Assembly: GCF_016031615.1 (NCBI RefSeq)
Contig: NZ_JACYXC010000002.1
Coordinates: forward strand, 62,001 to 126,000
From: Streptomyces pactum
GTDB taxonomy: Bacteria > Actinomycetota > Actinomycetes > Streptomycetales > Streptomycetaceae
Length of the DNA stretch: 64,000 nucleotides
Reading direction: 5' to 3'
In this document: in pieces, positions 17,709 through 27,559 of the stretch
Numbering within the stretch: the first letter of the stretch is position 1
Layout: the number at the start of each line of letters is the position of its first letter
The notes under the pieces: generated by a model
Seen by the model: only the letters and a program-made list of their open reading frames with translations
Database searches by the model: none
Told to the model about the DNA's origin: nothing
Made by a program: the position numbers and the translations under genes

Positions 17709-18183
17709 CCGCCCCGGGACCGTCCCTGGGCCACCGCCCCCACGGCATCGGGCCCGCCTCGGTGGGCCCCGCACGGATCGCCGCCCGGGCCCGCCGGGCC
17801 GCGGGCCGGACGGCCCGTCCCGTTCTCCGGGCGCGGGTGGCGCCGCCGCGTACGCGCGGAGACGACCGGAGCCGGCCGACGCGCCCCGGTCGGTGAAGCC
17901 CCGGGCTGTGAAGCTCCGGACGGTGGCGCCGCGGGCGGTGGTGCCGGTGTCCGGGGCGCCGCGGGCCCGAGGTGCCGGTCAGGCTGGCTGAGCGTCGGCT
18001 CCGCCCACGACCCCGTCCGGCTCCGGCGACCACCCGTCCGGCTCCGCCGACGACCCCGTTCGGCGCCCACCCCGCCCGCCGCGCACCCGGCCCGCGGCCC
18101 ACGCCGTCCGCCGCGCGTCCGGCCGGAACGCCCCGGCCGGAACACCTCCCGTCCGGAGCGCCCGGGCCGGGGCGCGCGGCGGG
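17709..18183. other. gene-free stretch between convergent genes
   Basis: There is no credible gene. Imperfect direct repeats of the type CGACCCCGTCCGGCTCCGSCGA occur three times at about 18008-18065. No clear terminator was found. Confidence 0.4.
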
Positions 18184-21108
18184 TCAGGGCTGTCCGGAGA
18201 AGGTGAAGGAGAACACGGCCGGCGCGGCGGTCAGCCGGTGCGCGGGCAGCACCCCCGGGCCACAGGACTGGCTGCCGATGCCGTGCTGGCGGTGGTCGAG
18301 GTTGACCCAGACGGTGTCCGGCGAGGGCACCAGGTCACAGGTGTGCTCCGCCGCGTCCAGTTGCTCGGTGGACCACCGGCGGGCGGTGAACCAGAAGTGC
18401 GGGCTGCCCTCCACCCGGAGCCCGCCGCCGTCCGGGGCGGTGAGCTGCGCCCAGCGCACCCCCGCCCGGGCACCGTTCTCCTGCGGCCGCACATACGGCG
18501 TCTGGAGGGCGTCGACCGTCATCTCCCAGCGGCCGGTCCGGGCCGCCGCGCAGGTGTCCGGGTACGCCTCGCCGGGACCCCCGCCGTACCACCGCGCGGT
18601 GCCGCACCGGGCGGGCACGGTCAGCCGCACCCCGAGCCGGGGCAGCGGGCAGCGCCATTCCCCCTCCGGGGTGACCGACACGTCCAGCCGCAGCCGCTCC
18701 CCGGCCGCGCTCCAGCGGTACTCCACCGTCAGCCCCAGATCGGTGGCGGCCGGGGCGACCCGGGCCGACACCACCAGCTCCCGGCCGGTCGTGCGGACCG
18801 CGTCGGTGCGGTGCCGCATCCGGTGCAGCCCCAGCTTCCGCCACAGCGGCCCCCACCGCTCGTCCGGCTGCCAGGGGGCGCCGTTGTCGTTGTCGGTCGG
18901 GGCGCGCCACACGTCCAGCCTCGGCCCGCCGACCGGGATGCCCGCCAGCGAGGTCAGAACGCCCGAGTCCGGATCGAAGGAGCCCGGCCCCAGGAGCAGC
19001 GCGGCGCCGTCCCGGCGCGGTGACGCCGCCGGTTCCGCGGGGACCGGCCGCCGGTGCGGCCGGGCGGTGTGGGCCAGCTGGGCCCAGGCCACCGGATGGC
19101 CGGCCTCCGCCCAGGCGGTGTCCCGGGCCAGCCGTGCGGTGACCGTCCACAGCGCCTCACCGGCCGGGGCGGCGGCGGGCGGCTCCGGGAGTTTGAGCCC
19201 GGCGGTCTCCCCGGGGCCCAGCGGGGGGACCGCCAGGTCCCCCGCGGCCACCACCGCCCCGTCCACCGCGTACTCCCAGCCGAAGGCCAGATGTGCCAGG
19301 TCGGTGAAGTCGTGCGCGTTGGTGATCCGCAGCGCCCCGGTGTCCCCGTCGCCCTCGATGCGGACCGGCTCGATCACCTTCTTGTACTCCACCAGCCCCG
19401 GCGAGGGGGAGCGGTCCGGGAACAGCAGCCCGTCGCAGACGAAGTTGCCGTCGTGCAGGTCCTCGCCGAAGTCCCCGCCGTAGGCGAAGTACGTCCGTCC
19501 GTCCTCGGTCCGCCGGGCCAGCCCGTGGTCGATCCACTCCCACACGAAGCCGCCCTGGCAACGTTCGTAGGTCTCGAACAGCCGCTGGTACTCGGAGAGT
19601 CCGCCGGGGCCGTTGCCCATGGCGTGCGCGTACTCGCACAGCAGGAACGGCATCGCCCGGCGCCGGGCGTCCAGCTCCGGATCGTCCAGCGGCTCCTCCG
19701 CGCGCCGCCCGATCAGCTCCACCTCCTCGTGCGGCGCGTACATCCGGGAGTACAGGTCGGTGTCGGCACAGGACCGGTCGCCCTCGTAGTGCAGCGGGCG
19801 GGAGGGGTCCCGGTCGCGGATCCACCGGGCCATCGCGGTCAGCCCCCGGCCGGTGCCGCACTCGTTGCCCAGTGACCAGACGATCACCGACGGGTGGTTC
19901 TTGTCCCGCTCGACGGTCCGCGCCGCCCGGTCCAGCAGCGCCGGGGTCCAGCGCTCGTCGTCCACCGGGTTGCCGCGCCAGCCCACCGCGTGGAAGCCGT
20001 GCGTCTCCAGGTCGCACTCGTCGATCACCCACAGCCCCAGCTCGTCGCAGAGGTCCAGGAAGGCGGGGTGCGGGGGGTAGTGGCTGGTCCGTACCGCGTT
20101 GATGTTGTGACGCTTCATCAGCAGCAGGTCGCGGCGCATCGTGGCGCGGTCCACGGCGCGGCCGTGCTCCGGGTGGAACTCGTGGCGGTTGACGCCCCGG
20201 AACAGCACCCGCCGGCCGTTGACCCGCAGTATGCCGTCCACGACCGCCACGGTCCGGAACCCGACGCGCAGCCGGACGCGCTCGCCCGGCGTGACCAGTT
20301 CGGCCGGGTACAGCCGGGGCGTCTCGGCGGTCCACGGCTCCACCGGCACGGTCGCGCTCTCCCCGGTGGCCAGCTCCAGCCCCAGCTCCGGCACGGTGAC
20401 CCGGCCGGGCACGTCCGCCTCGACGCGCAGCGTGCCGGTGCCGTCGGCGTGGTCGTACGAGGCGTGCACGGTGAAGTCCCCCACCGCGCCCGGCGGGCAG
20501 TGCACCAGCGTCACCTCGCGGAAGATGCCCGGCAGCCACCACTGGTCCTGGTCCTCCAGGTAACTGCCGGAGGACCACTGGTGGACCCGGACCGCCAGGA
20601 CGTTGCCGCGCGGCCGCAGCAGGGCGCCCACCGCGAACTCGTGCGGCAGCCGGCTGCCCTTGAAGCTGCCCAGCTCCTGCCCGTTGAGCCACACCTTGGC
20701 ACACGAGTCCACTCCCTCGAACCGGAGCACCGCCCCGCCCTCCGCGGGCCAGCCGTCCGGCAGGTCGAAGACCCGGCGGTGATCCCCGGTGGGGTTCTCG
20801 TCCGGGACGCGCGGCGGGTCGAGGGGGAACGGGTAGGGGGTGTTGGTGTACGCCGGGGCGCCGTGGCCGTGCAGCACCCAGTGGGCGGGCACCGGGAGTT
20901 CGTCCCAGCCGGTGACCGGGTGGCCGGGCTGTGCGAACGACTCGTCCGCCCCGGCCGCGGTCGGGGACAGCCGGAACGCCCAGCGCCCGCCGAGGTCGAG
21001 CCGGGCGGCGTCGGACTCCGCCACCCAGGCGCGCGGCGGCAGCACCCCGCTGCCCGGGGACGGGTCCTCGTAGTAGGGGAGCGTGCGGTGGGGGGAGGGG
21101 CTGGTCAT
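18184..21108 (-). CDS. lacZ: beta-galactosidase, glycoside hydrolase family 2
   Basis: A 974-residue long-form LacZ-type enzyme, with no signal peptide. Domain order is: sugar-binding jelly roll (about 40-210), immunoglobulin-like domain (about 210-300), TIM barrel (about 300-590), then the second Ig domain and the C-terminal beta-galactosidase small-chain domain. The acid/base Glu416 lies in SLGNECG and the nucleophile Glu492 in CEYAHAMGNG. The frame is open well upstream, but the ATG at 21108 has GAGGAG five bases before it and matches the usual N-terminus. No transporter is next to it. Confidence 0.93.
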   Translation of the reverse strand: MTSPSPHRTLPYYEDPSPGSGVLPPRAWVAESDAARLDLGGRWAFRLSPTAAGADESFAQPGHPVTGWDELPVPAHWVLHGHGAPAYTNTPYPFPLDPPRVPDENPTGDHRRVFDLPDGWPAEGGAVLRFEGVDSCAKVWLNGQELGSFKGSRLPHEFAVGALLRPRGNVLAVRVHQWSSGSYLEDQDQWWLPGIFREVTLVHCPPGAVGDFTVHASYDHADGTGTLRVEADVPGRVTVPELGLELATGESATVPVEPWTAETPRLYPAELVTPGERVRLRVGFRTVAVVDGILRVNGRRVLFRGVNRHEFHPEHGRAVDRATMRRDLLLMKRHNINAVRTSHYPPHPAFLDLCDELGLWVIDECDLETHGFHAVGWRGNPVDDERWTPALLDRAARTVERDKNHPSVIVWSLGNECGTGRGLTAMARWIRDRDPSRPLHYEGDRSCADTDLYSRMYAPHEEVELIGRRAEEPLDDPELDARRRAMPFLLCEYAHAMGNGPGGLSEYQRLFETYERCQGGFVWEWIDHGLARRTEDGRTYFAYGGDFGEDLHDGNFVCDGLLFPDRSPSPGLVEYKKVIEPVRIEGDGDTGALRITNAHDFTDLAHLAFGWEYAVDGAVVAAGDLAVPPLGPGETAGLKLPEPPAAAPAGEALWTVTARLARDTAWAEAGHPVAWAQLAHTARPHRRPVPAEPAASPRRDGAALLLGPGSFDPDSGVLTSLAGIPVGGPRLDVWRAPTDNDNGAPWQPDERWGPLWRKLGLHRMRHRTDAVRTTGRELVVSARVAPAATDLGLTVEYRWSAAGERLRLDVSVTPEGEWRCPLPRLGVRLTVPARCGTARWYGGGPGEAYPDTCAAARTGRWEMTVDALQTPYVRPQENGARAGVRWAQLTAPDGGGLRVEGSPHFWFTARRWSTEQLDAAEHTCDLVPSPDTVWVNLDHRQHGIGSQSCGPGVLPAHRLTAAPAVFSFTFSGQP

Positions 21109-21784
21109 CGGTCTCCTCGATGGGGGCGGCCGTCGTCTCACCGGTGCGGCGGTGCCGTAGCCCGCCGAGGCGAGCGTTCCCCGCCGGACGCCCGCGCCAA
21201 CAGGGCGCGCCCCCTGTTGGCGCACTCCCGCCCCACCGGGCGCGCACGGCGCGCCCACGGGGAGCGGCGTACGCCGGAGCCGCGCCCGCCGCCGGCGCCT
21301 CGCGGGGTGGTACGGCCCGGTCACCGTCGGTGCTCGGCGGGGGCCCGTCCCGGCCCGGTCGGTGCCGGTGCCTGGTGCGCGCGTACGGTCCGGCCGGACC
21401 GGCGCCTGGTGTACGCGCACGGTCCGGTCGGCATCGGTGTCGGTGTCGGCATCCGGCGGGCGGGTACGTCCGGTTGGGCTCGGCACTCGGAGGGCGCATG
21501 TGCTCCGGCGGGCCCGTGCTCGTCGGGTACGCACCGCCCGCGGCCCGGCACGCGGGCGCCCGCCGTCGTGGTGATGTCCGTCCTGCCCCCGTGCGCGCGG
21601 GGAGTCCTGCCGCCCTGTCCCGTTCCAACCCCCGGGTATCCGTTCCAACCGGGCACGGTCGGCCCGGTCGGCCGGTGGCGTACGGTTCCGGTCCCGGGCC
21701 GCGCGCGCATACCGCCGGGGGGCGGACCGGGCGCCGTTCGCCCGCCGGGCGTCCGCCGTACCCGCCGCCGGGGCGGCTTCCGGT
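21109..21784. other. gene-free stretch upstream of the beta-galactosidase gene
   Basis: A perfect palindrome of 12-bp arms (21194-21205 and 21212-21223, half-site GCGCCAACAGGG) lies about 86 bases upstream of the start and may be an operator. A 24-base imperfect direct repeat (21370-21393 and 21404-21427) is further away. No gene was found. Confidence 0.5.
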
Positions 21785-22915
21785 TCAGGCCGGTACCGGT
21801 GCCCCCAGCAGTTGTCCGATGTCGTGCACCGCGGCGCGGCCGGCGCGGTTGGCCCCGACCGTGCTGGCCGAGGGGCCGTAGCCGACGAGGTGGATGCGCG
21901 GGTCCCGTACCGCCCGGGTGCCCTCGACGGCGATGCCGCCACCGGGCTCGCGCAGCTTCAGCGGGGCCAGGTGGTCGACGGCGGCGCGGAAACCGGTGGC
22001 CCACAGGATCACATCGAGGTCCACGGCGCGGCCGCCGTCCTCGGTGACGCGCATCGGCGGCCGGGGCGTCCCGGTGATCCGGCCGGGGGCCCACCGGGCG
22101 CCGCCGGGCGTGATGCGGTCGAACACCGGCATCCGGTCCAGGATGCCGGCCGCCCGGGCGCGCGCCATCGCCTCGGTCATCGGCAGCCCGGTCACCGACA
22201 CCACGCTGCGCGGCGGCAGCCCGCGGCGGACCCGGTCCGCCACCAGCGCCACCGCGGCCCGGCCCTGCTCCTGGTCGAACGGGCCGTCGCGGAACACCGG
22301 CGGCCGCCGGGTCACCCACACCGTCCCGGCCGCGACCTCGGAGATCTCCAGCAGGTGCTGGACGGCGGAGGTGCCCCCGCCGACCACCATCACGCGCTGT
22401 CCGGCGAAGAGGTCCGGCCCGGGGTAGTCCGCGGTGTGCAGCTGCCGGCCGCGGAAGTCGGCCTGGCCCGGGTAGCGCGGCCAGAACGGCCGGTCCCAGG
22501 TGCCGGTGGCGCTGATCAGCGTCTGGGTGCGGTAGACGCCCTCGGAGGTCTCCACCAGCAGCCGGCCCGCCCCGTCGTCGCGTACGGCCGACACGTGCAC
22601 CGGCCGGTGCACCCGCAGGTCGAAGGCGTGCTCGTAGGAGTCGAAGTACCCGCCGATCACCTCCGCGGAGGGGCGGTCCGGGTCGGCGCCGGTCAGTTCC
22701 ATGCCCGGCAGCGCGTGCATCCCGTGCACCCGGCCGTAGGTCAGCGTGGGCCAGCGGAACTGCCAGGCGCCGCCGGGCCGCGGCGCGTGGTCCAGCAAGA
22801 CGAAGTCCCGGTCCGGGGTGTGGCCGGTCCGCCGCAGATGGAAGGCGGCCGACAGGCCGGCCTGGCCCGCCCCCACCACCACGACCCGCACATCCCGCAC
22901 CCCGTCATAGTTCAT
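21785..22915 (-). CDS. flavin-containing monooxygenase-like NAD(P)/FAD protein
   Basis: A 376-residue flavoprotein with an N-terminal FAD Rossmann motif VVGAGQAGLSAAFHL and an internal NADPH motif VVGGGTSAVQHLL. A late ATGF motif (ILWATGFRAAVDHL) is typical of class B flavin monooxygenases and the related YpdA/CzcO group. It would oxidise a small substrate or act as a reductase. The ATG at 22915 lacks a good ribosome site; GTG codons just downstream are alternatives. It is divergent from yjbQ. Confidence 0.85.
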   Translation of the reverse strand: MNYDGVRDVRVVVVGAGQAGLSAAFHLRRTGHTPDRDFVLLDHAPRPGGAWQFRWPTLTYGRVHGMHALPGMELTGADPDRPSAEVIGGYFDSYEHAFDLRVHRPVHVSAVRDDGAGRLLVETSEGVYRTQTLISATGTWDRPFWPRYPGQADFRGRQLHTADYPGPDLFAGQRVMVVGGGTSAVQHLLEISEVAAGTVWVTRRPPVFRDGPFDQEQGRAAVALVADRVRRGLPPRSVVSVTGLPMTEAMARARAAGILDRMPVFDRITPGGARWAPGRITGTPRPPMRVTEDGGRAVDLDVILWATGFRAAVDHLAPLKLREPGGGIAVEGTRAVRDPRIHLVGYGPSASTVGANRAGRAAVHDIGQLLGAPVPA

Positions 22916-23101
22916 GATTGGACTAACTCTGTGGTGGTCGCGGTTCTTCCCGTGGCCCGCCCCGGGACCGGACCCGGCGGCCCCCTGAGGCCACGGCCGC
23001 TCATCCGCCGGCGGCACCGGCGGCGCGGGCCCGCCCGTCCGCAGCTCCCGTCCCCGGCGCGCGGTGCGGGTCCTGCGGCGCCGGGGGAGCAGGATGGTCC
23101 C

Positions 23102-23527
23102 ATGACTCAGACCTTCCACAGCCACGTACTGGAGATCACCACCGGCTCCCGGGAGACCGTCACCGACCTGACCGCGGAGTGCGAGGCGTTCCTGCGCGAC
23201 CGGGCCGACGGCCGGGACGGGCTGCTCAATCTCTTCGTCCCGCACGCCACGGCCGGGCTGGCGGTCCTGGAGACCGGCGCCGGCAGCGACGAGGACCTGC
23301 TCGCCGCACTCCACGACCTGCTGCCCGCCGATGACCGCTGGCGGCACCGGCACGGCAGCCCCGGCCACGGACGCGACCACGTCCTGCCGGCGATCGTCCC
23401 GCCGCACGCCACGCTGCCCGTGATCGGGGGCCGGCTGGCGCTCGGCACCTGGCAATCGGTGTGCCTGGTGGACACCAACCGGGACAACCCCCGCCGCCAG
23501 GTGCGGCTCTCCTTCCTCGCCGGCTGA
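23102..23527 (+). CDS. YjbQ family protein (UPF0047)
   Basis: A 141-residue member of the YjbQ/UPF0047 family, for which weak thiamine phosphate synthase activity has been reported; the physiological role is unclear. Signature pieces are FVPHATAGLAVLETG, the HHGH-like RHGSPGHGRDHVLPAI, and LGTWQSVCLVDTNRDNPRR. The length is as expected, so the gene is intact. Its last 58 bases are repeated 7.26 kb downstream at 30730-30788, marking the 3' end as the apparent insertion site of the island. Confidence 0.9.
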   Translation: MTQTFHSHVLEITTGSRETVTDLTAECEAFLRDRADGRDGLLNLFVPHATAGLAVLETGAGSDEDLLAALHDLLPADDRWRHRHGSPGHGRDHVLPAIVPPHATLPVIGGRLALGTWQSVCLVDTNRDNPRRQVRLSFLAG

Positions 23528-23528
23528 C
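23470..23528. repeat. left 59-bp direct repeat, putative attL
   Basis: This segment covers the last codons of yjbQ plus one base. It is repeated at 30730-30788 with a single mismatch (C at 23497, T at 30757; synonymous). Such a duplicated gene 3' end is the usual mark of site-specific integration that restores the target gene. Confidence 0.9.
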
Positions 23529-23634
23529 CAAGATCGTTCAGCTGGGGCGCGGCCGCCGCTTCTCCGTACCATGCGCGCTTTCGAACGGAGAAGAAATGCG
23601 GGGTAGGGACCTCAGTGCGATCGATCGAACGTCC

Positions 23635-23961
23635 TTACGGCGGATGGGGCAAGTGCCTGTTCGGAGTGCGGCGGCTGTGGCGTGTGAATCTGGTGACGTC
23701 TTCGCCTGCGCGCCTGGTGGTGTGTCGGCGTTCGTCGAGCAGGGCTTCGCTGTATGCCGGGCGGCACTGGTCATCGACGGCTGAGTGGATGCAGCTGTAG
23801 CCGATCATCGGAGCGCAGCACTTGCGCTTGGCGGTGGCCTGGCGGTTGCGGTCACCGGCCGTGCTGCCGACGGTTCGCCACCCGCCGCCGTCGGAGACGT
23901 TGCGGAGCCTCTTGATGTCGACGTGGACCGGCTCGCCGGGCCGGCCCCGTTCCGCCTGCCG
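23635..23961 (-). pseudogene. IS481 family transposase remnant
   Basis: A 108-codon minus-strand stretch without a start matches the central part of IS481-type DDE transposases. It begins ERGRPGEPVHVDIKRL, with the first catalytic Asp. It continues with SDGGGWRTVG and GYSCIHSAVDDQCRPAYSE, with the second Asp. After that it loses similarity and stops. The N-terminal HTH part and the third catalytic residue are missing, so the element is dead. It lies about 100 bases from the left repeat, where an integrase would often sit. Confidence 0.75.
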
Positions 23962-24110
23962 TGAACGGCCAGCCGGGCATCACGGTGGGACACGAGCCTC
24001 CGTGTGCGGTGTGAAGCCCGGACACCTCCACCTCACCGGAGGTCGTCGCCATGATCAAGACCCGGCACCGTCACGACGCTCGTGGTCAATACACGTAGGC
24101 CTTACAGACG
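23962..24110. other. remainder of the left island margin
   Basis: No gene is evident. One minus-strand frame from ATG 24058 runs into the transposase remnant in a different frame and is probably a frame-broken extension of it. Confidence 0.3.
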
Positions 24111-24485
24111 TCAGGCCCCCTTGCCGTTCCAGTTGCAGACAGAGGCCAGGAAAGTCGGTGAGACCACGTAGGGGTTGTCCTGGCCGCCGCTCACCTCGAT
24201 GAGGACGGCCTCGCCGACGTCCTTGAGCACTCGGATCTCGTCGCCGGCGCGGAGCGTCAGACCGTTGCCGTCGTCGCCGTCGGCGGTGACGGTGAAGACC
24301 TCGCCGGATGCTGACCTGGTCTCCTCGGATACGCTCCGCAGCTTCTTGTACACCGCAGTTCCACCGGCCTCGACACTGCGTACGGCCAGGTAGCCGAGCA
24401 CGCCGACACCGGCGAGCAGCACACTGGGGCCACCGACTCGCTTCGCGGCGGTCGTCATCCACTGGTAGCCGCCGAGATTCCCCAC
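24111..24485 (-). CDS. small membrane-anchored hypothetical protein
   Basis: A 124-residue protein with an N-terminal hydrophobic helix (about 20-38, PSVLLAGVGVLGYLAVRS). A charged spacer follows, then a small beta-rich domain (about 60-115, EVFTVTADGDDGNGLTLRAG to NPYVVSPTFLASV) that looks like an SH3-type barrel. No named family was recognised, though similar proteins seem common in Streptomyces accessory DNA. The GTG start at 24485 has GAGGAG six bases upstream; the longer frame to 24758 is not supported. It lies downstream of the minus-strand helicase, 326 bases away. Confidence 0.65.
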   Translation of the reverse strand: MGNLGGYQWMTTAAKRVGGPSVLLAGVGVLGYLAVRSVEAGGTAVYKKLRSVSEETRSASGEVFTVTADGDDGNGLTLRAGDEIRVLKDVGEAVLIEVSGGQDNPYVVSPTFLASVCNWNGKGA

Positions 24486-24811
24486 CCTGTTCTCCTCATG
24501 GTCGATGGTTCGGTGAAAGTACCACCACGTGGGCACCCGGCCTGTGCCTGTTCCTGCTCTGCATGAGCTCGCGCAACAACGGGCGTATCCCCGTGATCGA
24601 CCCATGACGACAGCCCACGCGACGTCCCGGCTGGTCCTCTCCCTCTTGCCGGCGTCTGAATGGCCCGTGCGTCCAGCGCGGGAGTGCGCGTGGGGTCCTG
24701 AGGGAGCCGCAGCCCGGCCGCTACCGCCTCGGGTCCACACGAGAGAAGAGATCGCCACGGTGTCTCAGTCGAGCTGCGGCCGGACGTGGCCGGCTCTGTG
24801 TCCCACGTCCG
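24486..24811. other. non-coding stretch inside the island
   Basis: No convincing gene, hairpin or repeat was found between the helicase stop and the small membrane protein. Confidence 0.4.
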
Positions 24812-27433
24812 TCAGCTGCCGGTGAGCAGGCGTTCACGCTCGGCCGCCACGATCTCCCGCGCCAGCTCAGCATCCGTGATGTCGAACGCTTCCGGGGCAC
24901 TGTCGGCGGTTTCGGAGACGCGGGCGAACTCCGCGAAGAGCTGATTCTTGCGCGCCAGTATCTCGATGATGCGCTGGTCGACACCTTCTTCGGAGAGCAG
25001 ACGGTGCACCTGTACCGACTCCAGCTGCCCCATTCTGTGGGAGCGGCCGATCGCCTGCCATTCGGTCGTCGGCTTGAGCTGGGGTTCGCAGATCACCACG
25101 ACGGATGCCGCCTGGATGTTCAGACCGACGCCACCCGCCACGATCTGGGCGACGAGGACGGCCCCGTGGGGTGCCTGGGAGAACTCGTCGACCATGCACT
25201 GTCGCTTCGCGGCGGATACGGAACCGGTCAGGGGCCCGAAAACCTTCCCCGGGAGGACCGACGCCACTTCGTCGAGGACGTTGCGGAAGTACGAGAAGAC
25301 CAGCACCTTGCGCTTGTTGTCCTCCGCCTCCTGGACGATGTCGATGAGGCGTTGCATCTTCTCGGATTTGACGCCGGCGAGCAGGGCGGCCTGGCGCATG
25401 GCCGCGAAGTTGCCTTCGATGACAGCCGCTCGGTAGTGCTGCTCGTCGATGCTGGACATCGGCATCCACTCGTCGACCTCGACCCGCTCCGGGAGCTCGG
25501 TGAGGACGTCTTCCTGGTTGCGCCGCAGGTAAGCCGGGGCCACCTGCTTCCGGAACTGGCGAGGTGCGAGTTCCGAGGCACTGACCGACAGGTCCGGCCG
25601 GAGGTAGCCGACGAGATTGCGGAATTCCTCGATCCTGTTCTCCAGCGGGGTGCCGGTCAGGAGGACTGCCCGCTCCGATGCGTCGATGAGAGCCGTGGAA
25701 CGCCGGGTGCGCCGCGCATCCGGGTTCTTGATGTAGTGCGCCTCGTCGAACACCAGGCATGCGGGTGCGGCGCGTTCGGGTATCCGCCCCTCCAGCCAGC
25801 CGAGGGTGTCGTAGGTGGTGACCGCGACTCCGCCGTTGCGGATCCAGGACCTCAGGGCGTCGTCGCGACCCGGCCCGTGCAGGCGGTACGCGAGCAGGTC
25901 GGACTTCGTCCCGACTTCGCGCACCCAGTTCGTCACAACGGCGGCGGGACACACCACCAGGAAATGGGAGGAGCCCTTGGCGTGCAAGTGGGCGAGCACG
26001 GCAAGTGATTCGACCGTTTTCCCCAGGCCCATCTCGTCGCCGATGATGACCTTCCGCTGCACGATCGCGAAGCGTGCGCCGAATGACTGGTAGCCGCGGA
26101 GAGACGCCTTGAGGTGGCTGGTGTCGAGCTTGAGTTCCCTGACCGCGGCGACGATCTCGGCCGGCAGGTCCCCTTGGCTCTTCTCGGCGTCGTCCGCCAG
26201 GAATCCGAGCTCCGCGAGCATCGCGTAGTAATCGGCCGGCCGGGTGCTGAAGTCCTCCCAGGGATCACCGTCCGCGACGTCGGCCCCACCGTTGAGCAAC
26301 GCCCCGCGGCGCTCGACGGCCGCCAGCGCGGCACGCAACTCGGCGACGGTCCGGGCCTGGGGGACAAGAACGACGTGGGAGGCCTGGGGATCGAGACTCT
26401 GGAGGAGCGGTCGTACCGCGTCGGCGGCGGCGAGGTCCGCTGTCGCGTTGCGGATCGAGCGTGCCGCGTCCCACGCCCGGAGCGCCGTGAGGAGTTTCGT
26501 GGTGGCCTGGGACCGGTTCTTGATGTCGATGCGGACCGGCATCTCGTCCAGCGTGGTCTGCCAGATGGTCCGCGCGGCGCCGACCATCCGGGTGCCCGTC
26601 GTCTCACCGACTCCGGGAAGCGATCGAATCCGTGCCCTCCGGTCGAGGACCTGCTGCACGTTCCCGATTCCGGCATCGATCAGGGCGTTGATGCGCAGCT
26701 GGCCGTTGGTTGCGTCCTTGAGTCGTTCGACGGGCATGTCGGCGAGCAGCTTGCGCACCTCGGCCTGCCGGACGGCATCGCCGGCGGCGCTGACTGCCGT
26801 CCTGAACTCGTTCTCGCGCTGCAGGGCCCGCTCCATCGCGGCGAGCGCGGTCCTGGCGGCATCCAGTTCACGCCGCTCGACGAGTTCGGCCCGGGCACCG
26901 AGGCGGTGGCCGAAGCCGACAGAGTCATCGAGGATGTCCGGGAGTCCGACCGAGGGGATGGCACTTCCGTCCCGAGCCGCCAGGCTTTCCAGGTCGGTGA
27001 CGAGCCGGGTGCTCGCAACCTGCTCGTGCAGCGATGCAAGGTAGGCCGCAGCCTGCTCCGCTTCGTTCTTGCGGCTCTTGCCCGAGAACAGACGGCGGGC
27101 TCCGAACAGCGCCCGGACGGCCGTCAGCGCCCGGTCCGCGTCGCCGGTCAACTGGTCGATGCCCTGCTGGACAGGGGTACTGAGCTCCGGAAGAGCCCGG
27201 CGTCGGGCCAGGGAGGTCACCAGCTCGGTGTCGGACGGCGTGAGCTGCAGTACGCGCCATGCGGTGCTGCTCCCGGTCCCGAGTGACGTCACGCGCCCGA
27301 GGAGCCGCCCGGCGGCGTCCTCCGCCGCTGTCTCGACCGGCTCACGCTGCTCGACGATCCGTACCGCGAGCCTGCGCCACCGGCTGACCTCCTCCATCAC
27401 ACCACGCAGGTGCTGACGTGCTTCTCGCTCCAT
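24812..27433 (-). CDS. SNF2-type DEAD/DEAH helicase with helix-hairpin-helix region
   Basis: An 873-residue SF2 helicase-like ATPase. The first 440 residues are not recognised, except for a helix-hairpin-helix-like DNA-binding segment RIRSLPGVGETTGTRMVG at about 268-285. The SNF2 core follows: Walker A DEMGLGKT (466-473), DEAH box VFDEAHYIKN (561-570), LLTGTPLENR (591-600), and in the second lobe AGGVGLNIQAAS (766-777) with QAIGRSHRMGQ (793-803). Such motors translocate on duplex DNA. The ATG at 27433 is the likely start, with a weak GGGGG ribosome site. It is divergent from the DrmD-like helicase, with 126 bases between starts, so they likely share regulation. A defence role is inferred from the partner and island setting. 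Confidence 0.85.
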   Translation of the reverse strand: MEREARQHLRGVMEEVSRWRRLAVRIVEQREPVETAAEDAAGRLLGRVTSLGTGSSTAWRVLQLTPSDTELVTSLARRRALPELSTPVQQGIDQLTGDADRALTAVRALFGARRLFSGKSRKNEAEQAAAYLASLHEQVASTRLVTDLESLAARDGSAIPSVGLPDILDDSVGFGHRLGARAELVERRELDAARTALAAMERALQRENEFRTAVSAAGDAVRQAEVRKLLADMPVERLKDATNGQLRINALIDAGIGNVQQVLDRRARIRSLPGVGETTGTRMVGAARTIWQTTLDEMPVRIDIKNRSQATTKLLTALRAWDAARSIRNATADLAAADAVRPLLQSLDPQASHVVLVPQARTVAELRAALAAVERRGALLNGGADVADGDPWEDFSTRPADYYAMLAELGFLADDAEKSQGDLPAEIVAAVRELKLDTSHLKASLRGYQSFGARFAIVQRKVIIGDEMGLGKTVESLAVLAHLHAKGSSHFLVVCPAAVVTNWVREVGTKSDLLAYRLHGPGRDDALRSWIRNGGVAVTTYDTLGWLEGRIPERAAPACLVFDEAHYIKNPDARRTRRSTALIDASERAVLLTGTPLENRIEEFRNLVGYLRPDLSVSASELAPRQFRKQVAPAYLRRNQEDVLTELPERVEVDEWMPMSSIDEQHYRAAVIEGNFAAMRQAALLAGVKSEKMQRLIDIVQEAEDNKRKVLVFSYFRNVLDEVASVLPGKVFGPLTGSVSAAKRQCMVDEFSQAPHGAVLVAQIVAGGVGLNIQAASVVVICEPQLKPTTEWQAIGRSHRMGQLESVQVHRLLSEEGVDQRIIEILARKNQLFAEFARVSETADSAPEAFDITDAELAREIVAAERERLLTGS

Positions 27434-27559
27434 TGCCCCCGCCACTCGCACGACCTCTGGGAAGATTAGCGACCCCGGTTGACGAAGTCGACGGGGGTCG
27501 GGGAACCGCCGGAACGTTCCGAGTGGCGTACGCCGGCCGCCAGGCAGGAGGGTGTGTAC

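Noticed and set aside
21109..21942. N-terminal extension of the beta-galactosidase to 1252 residues
   Set aside because: The added residues are low-complexity, and ATG 21108 has a good ribosome site and the family N-terminus.
24486..24758. Longer version of the small island membrane protein (215 residues)
   Set aside because: The extra N-terminus lacks codon bias; GTG 24485 has a strong ribosome site.
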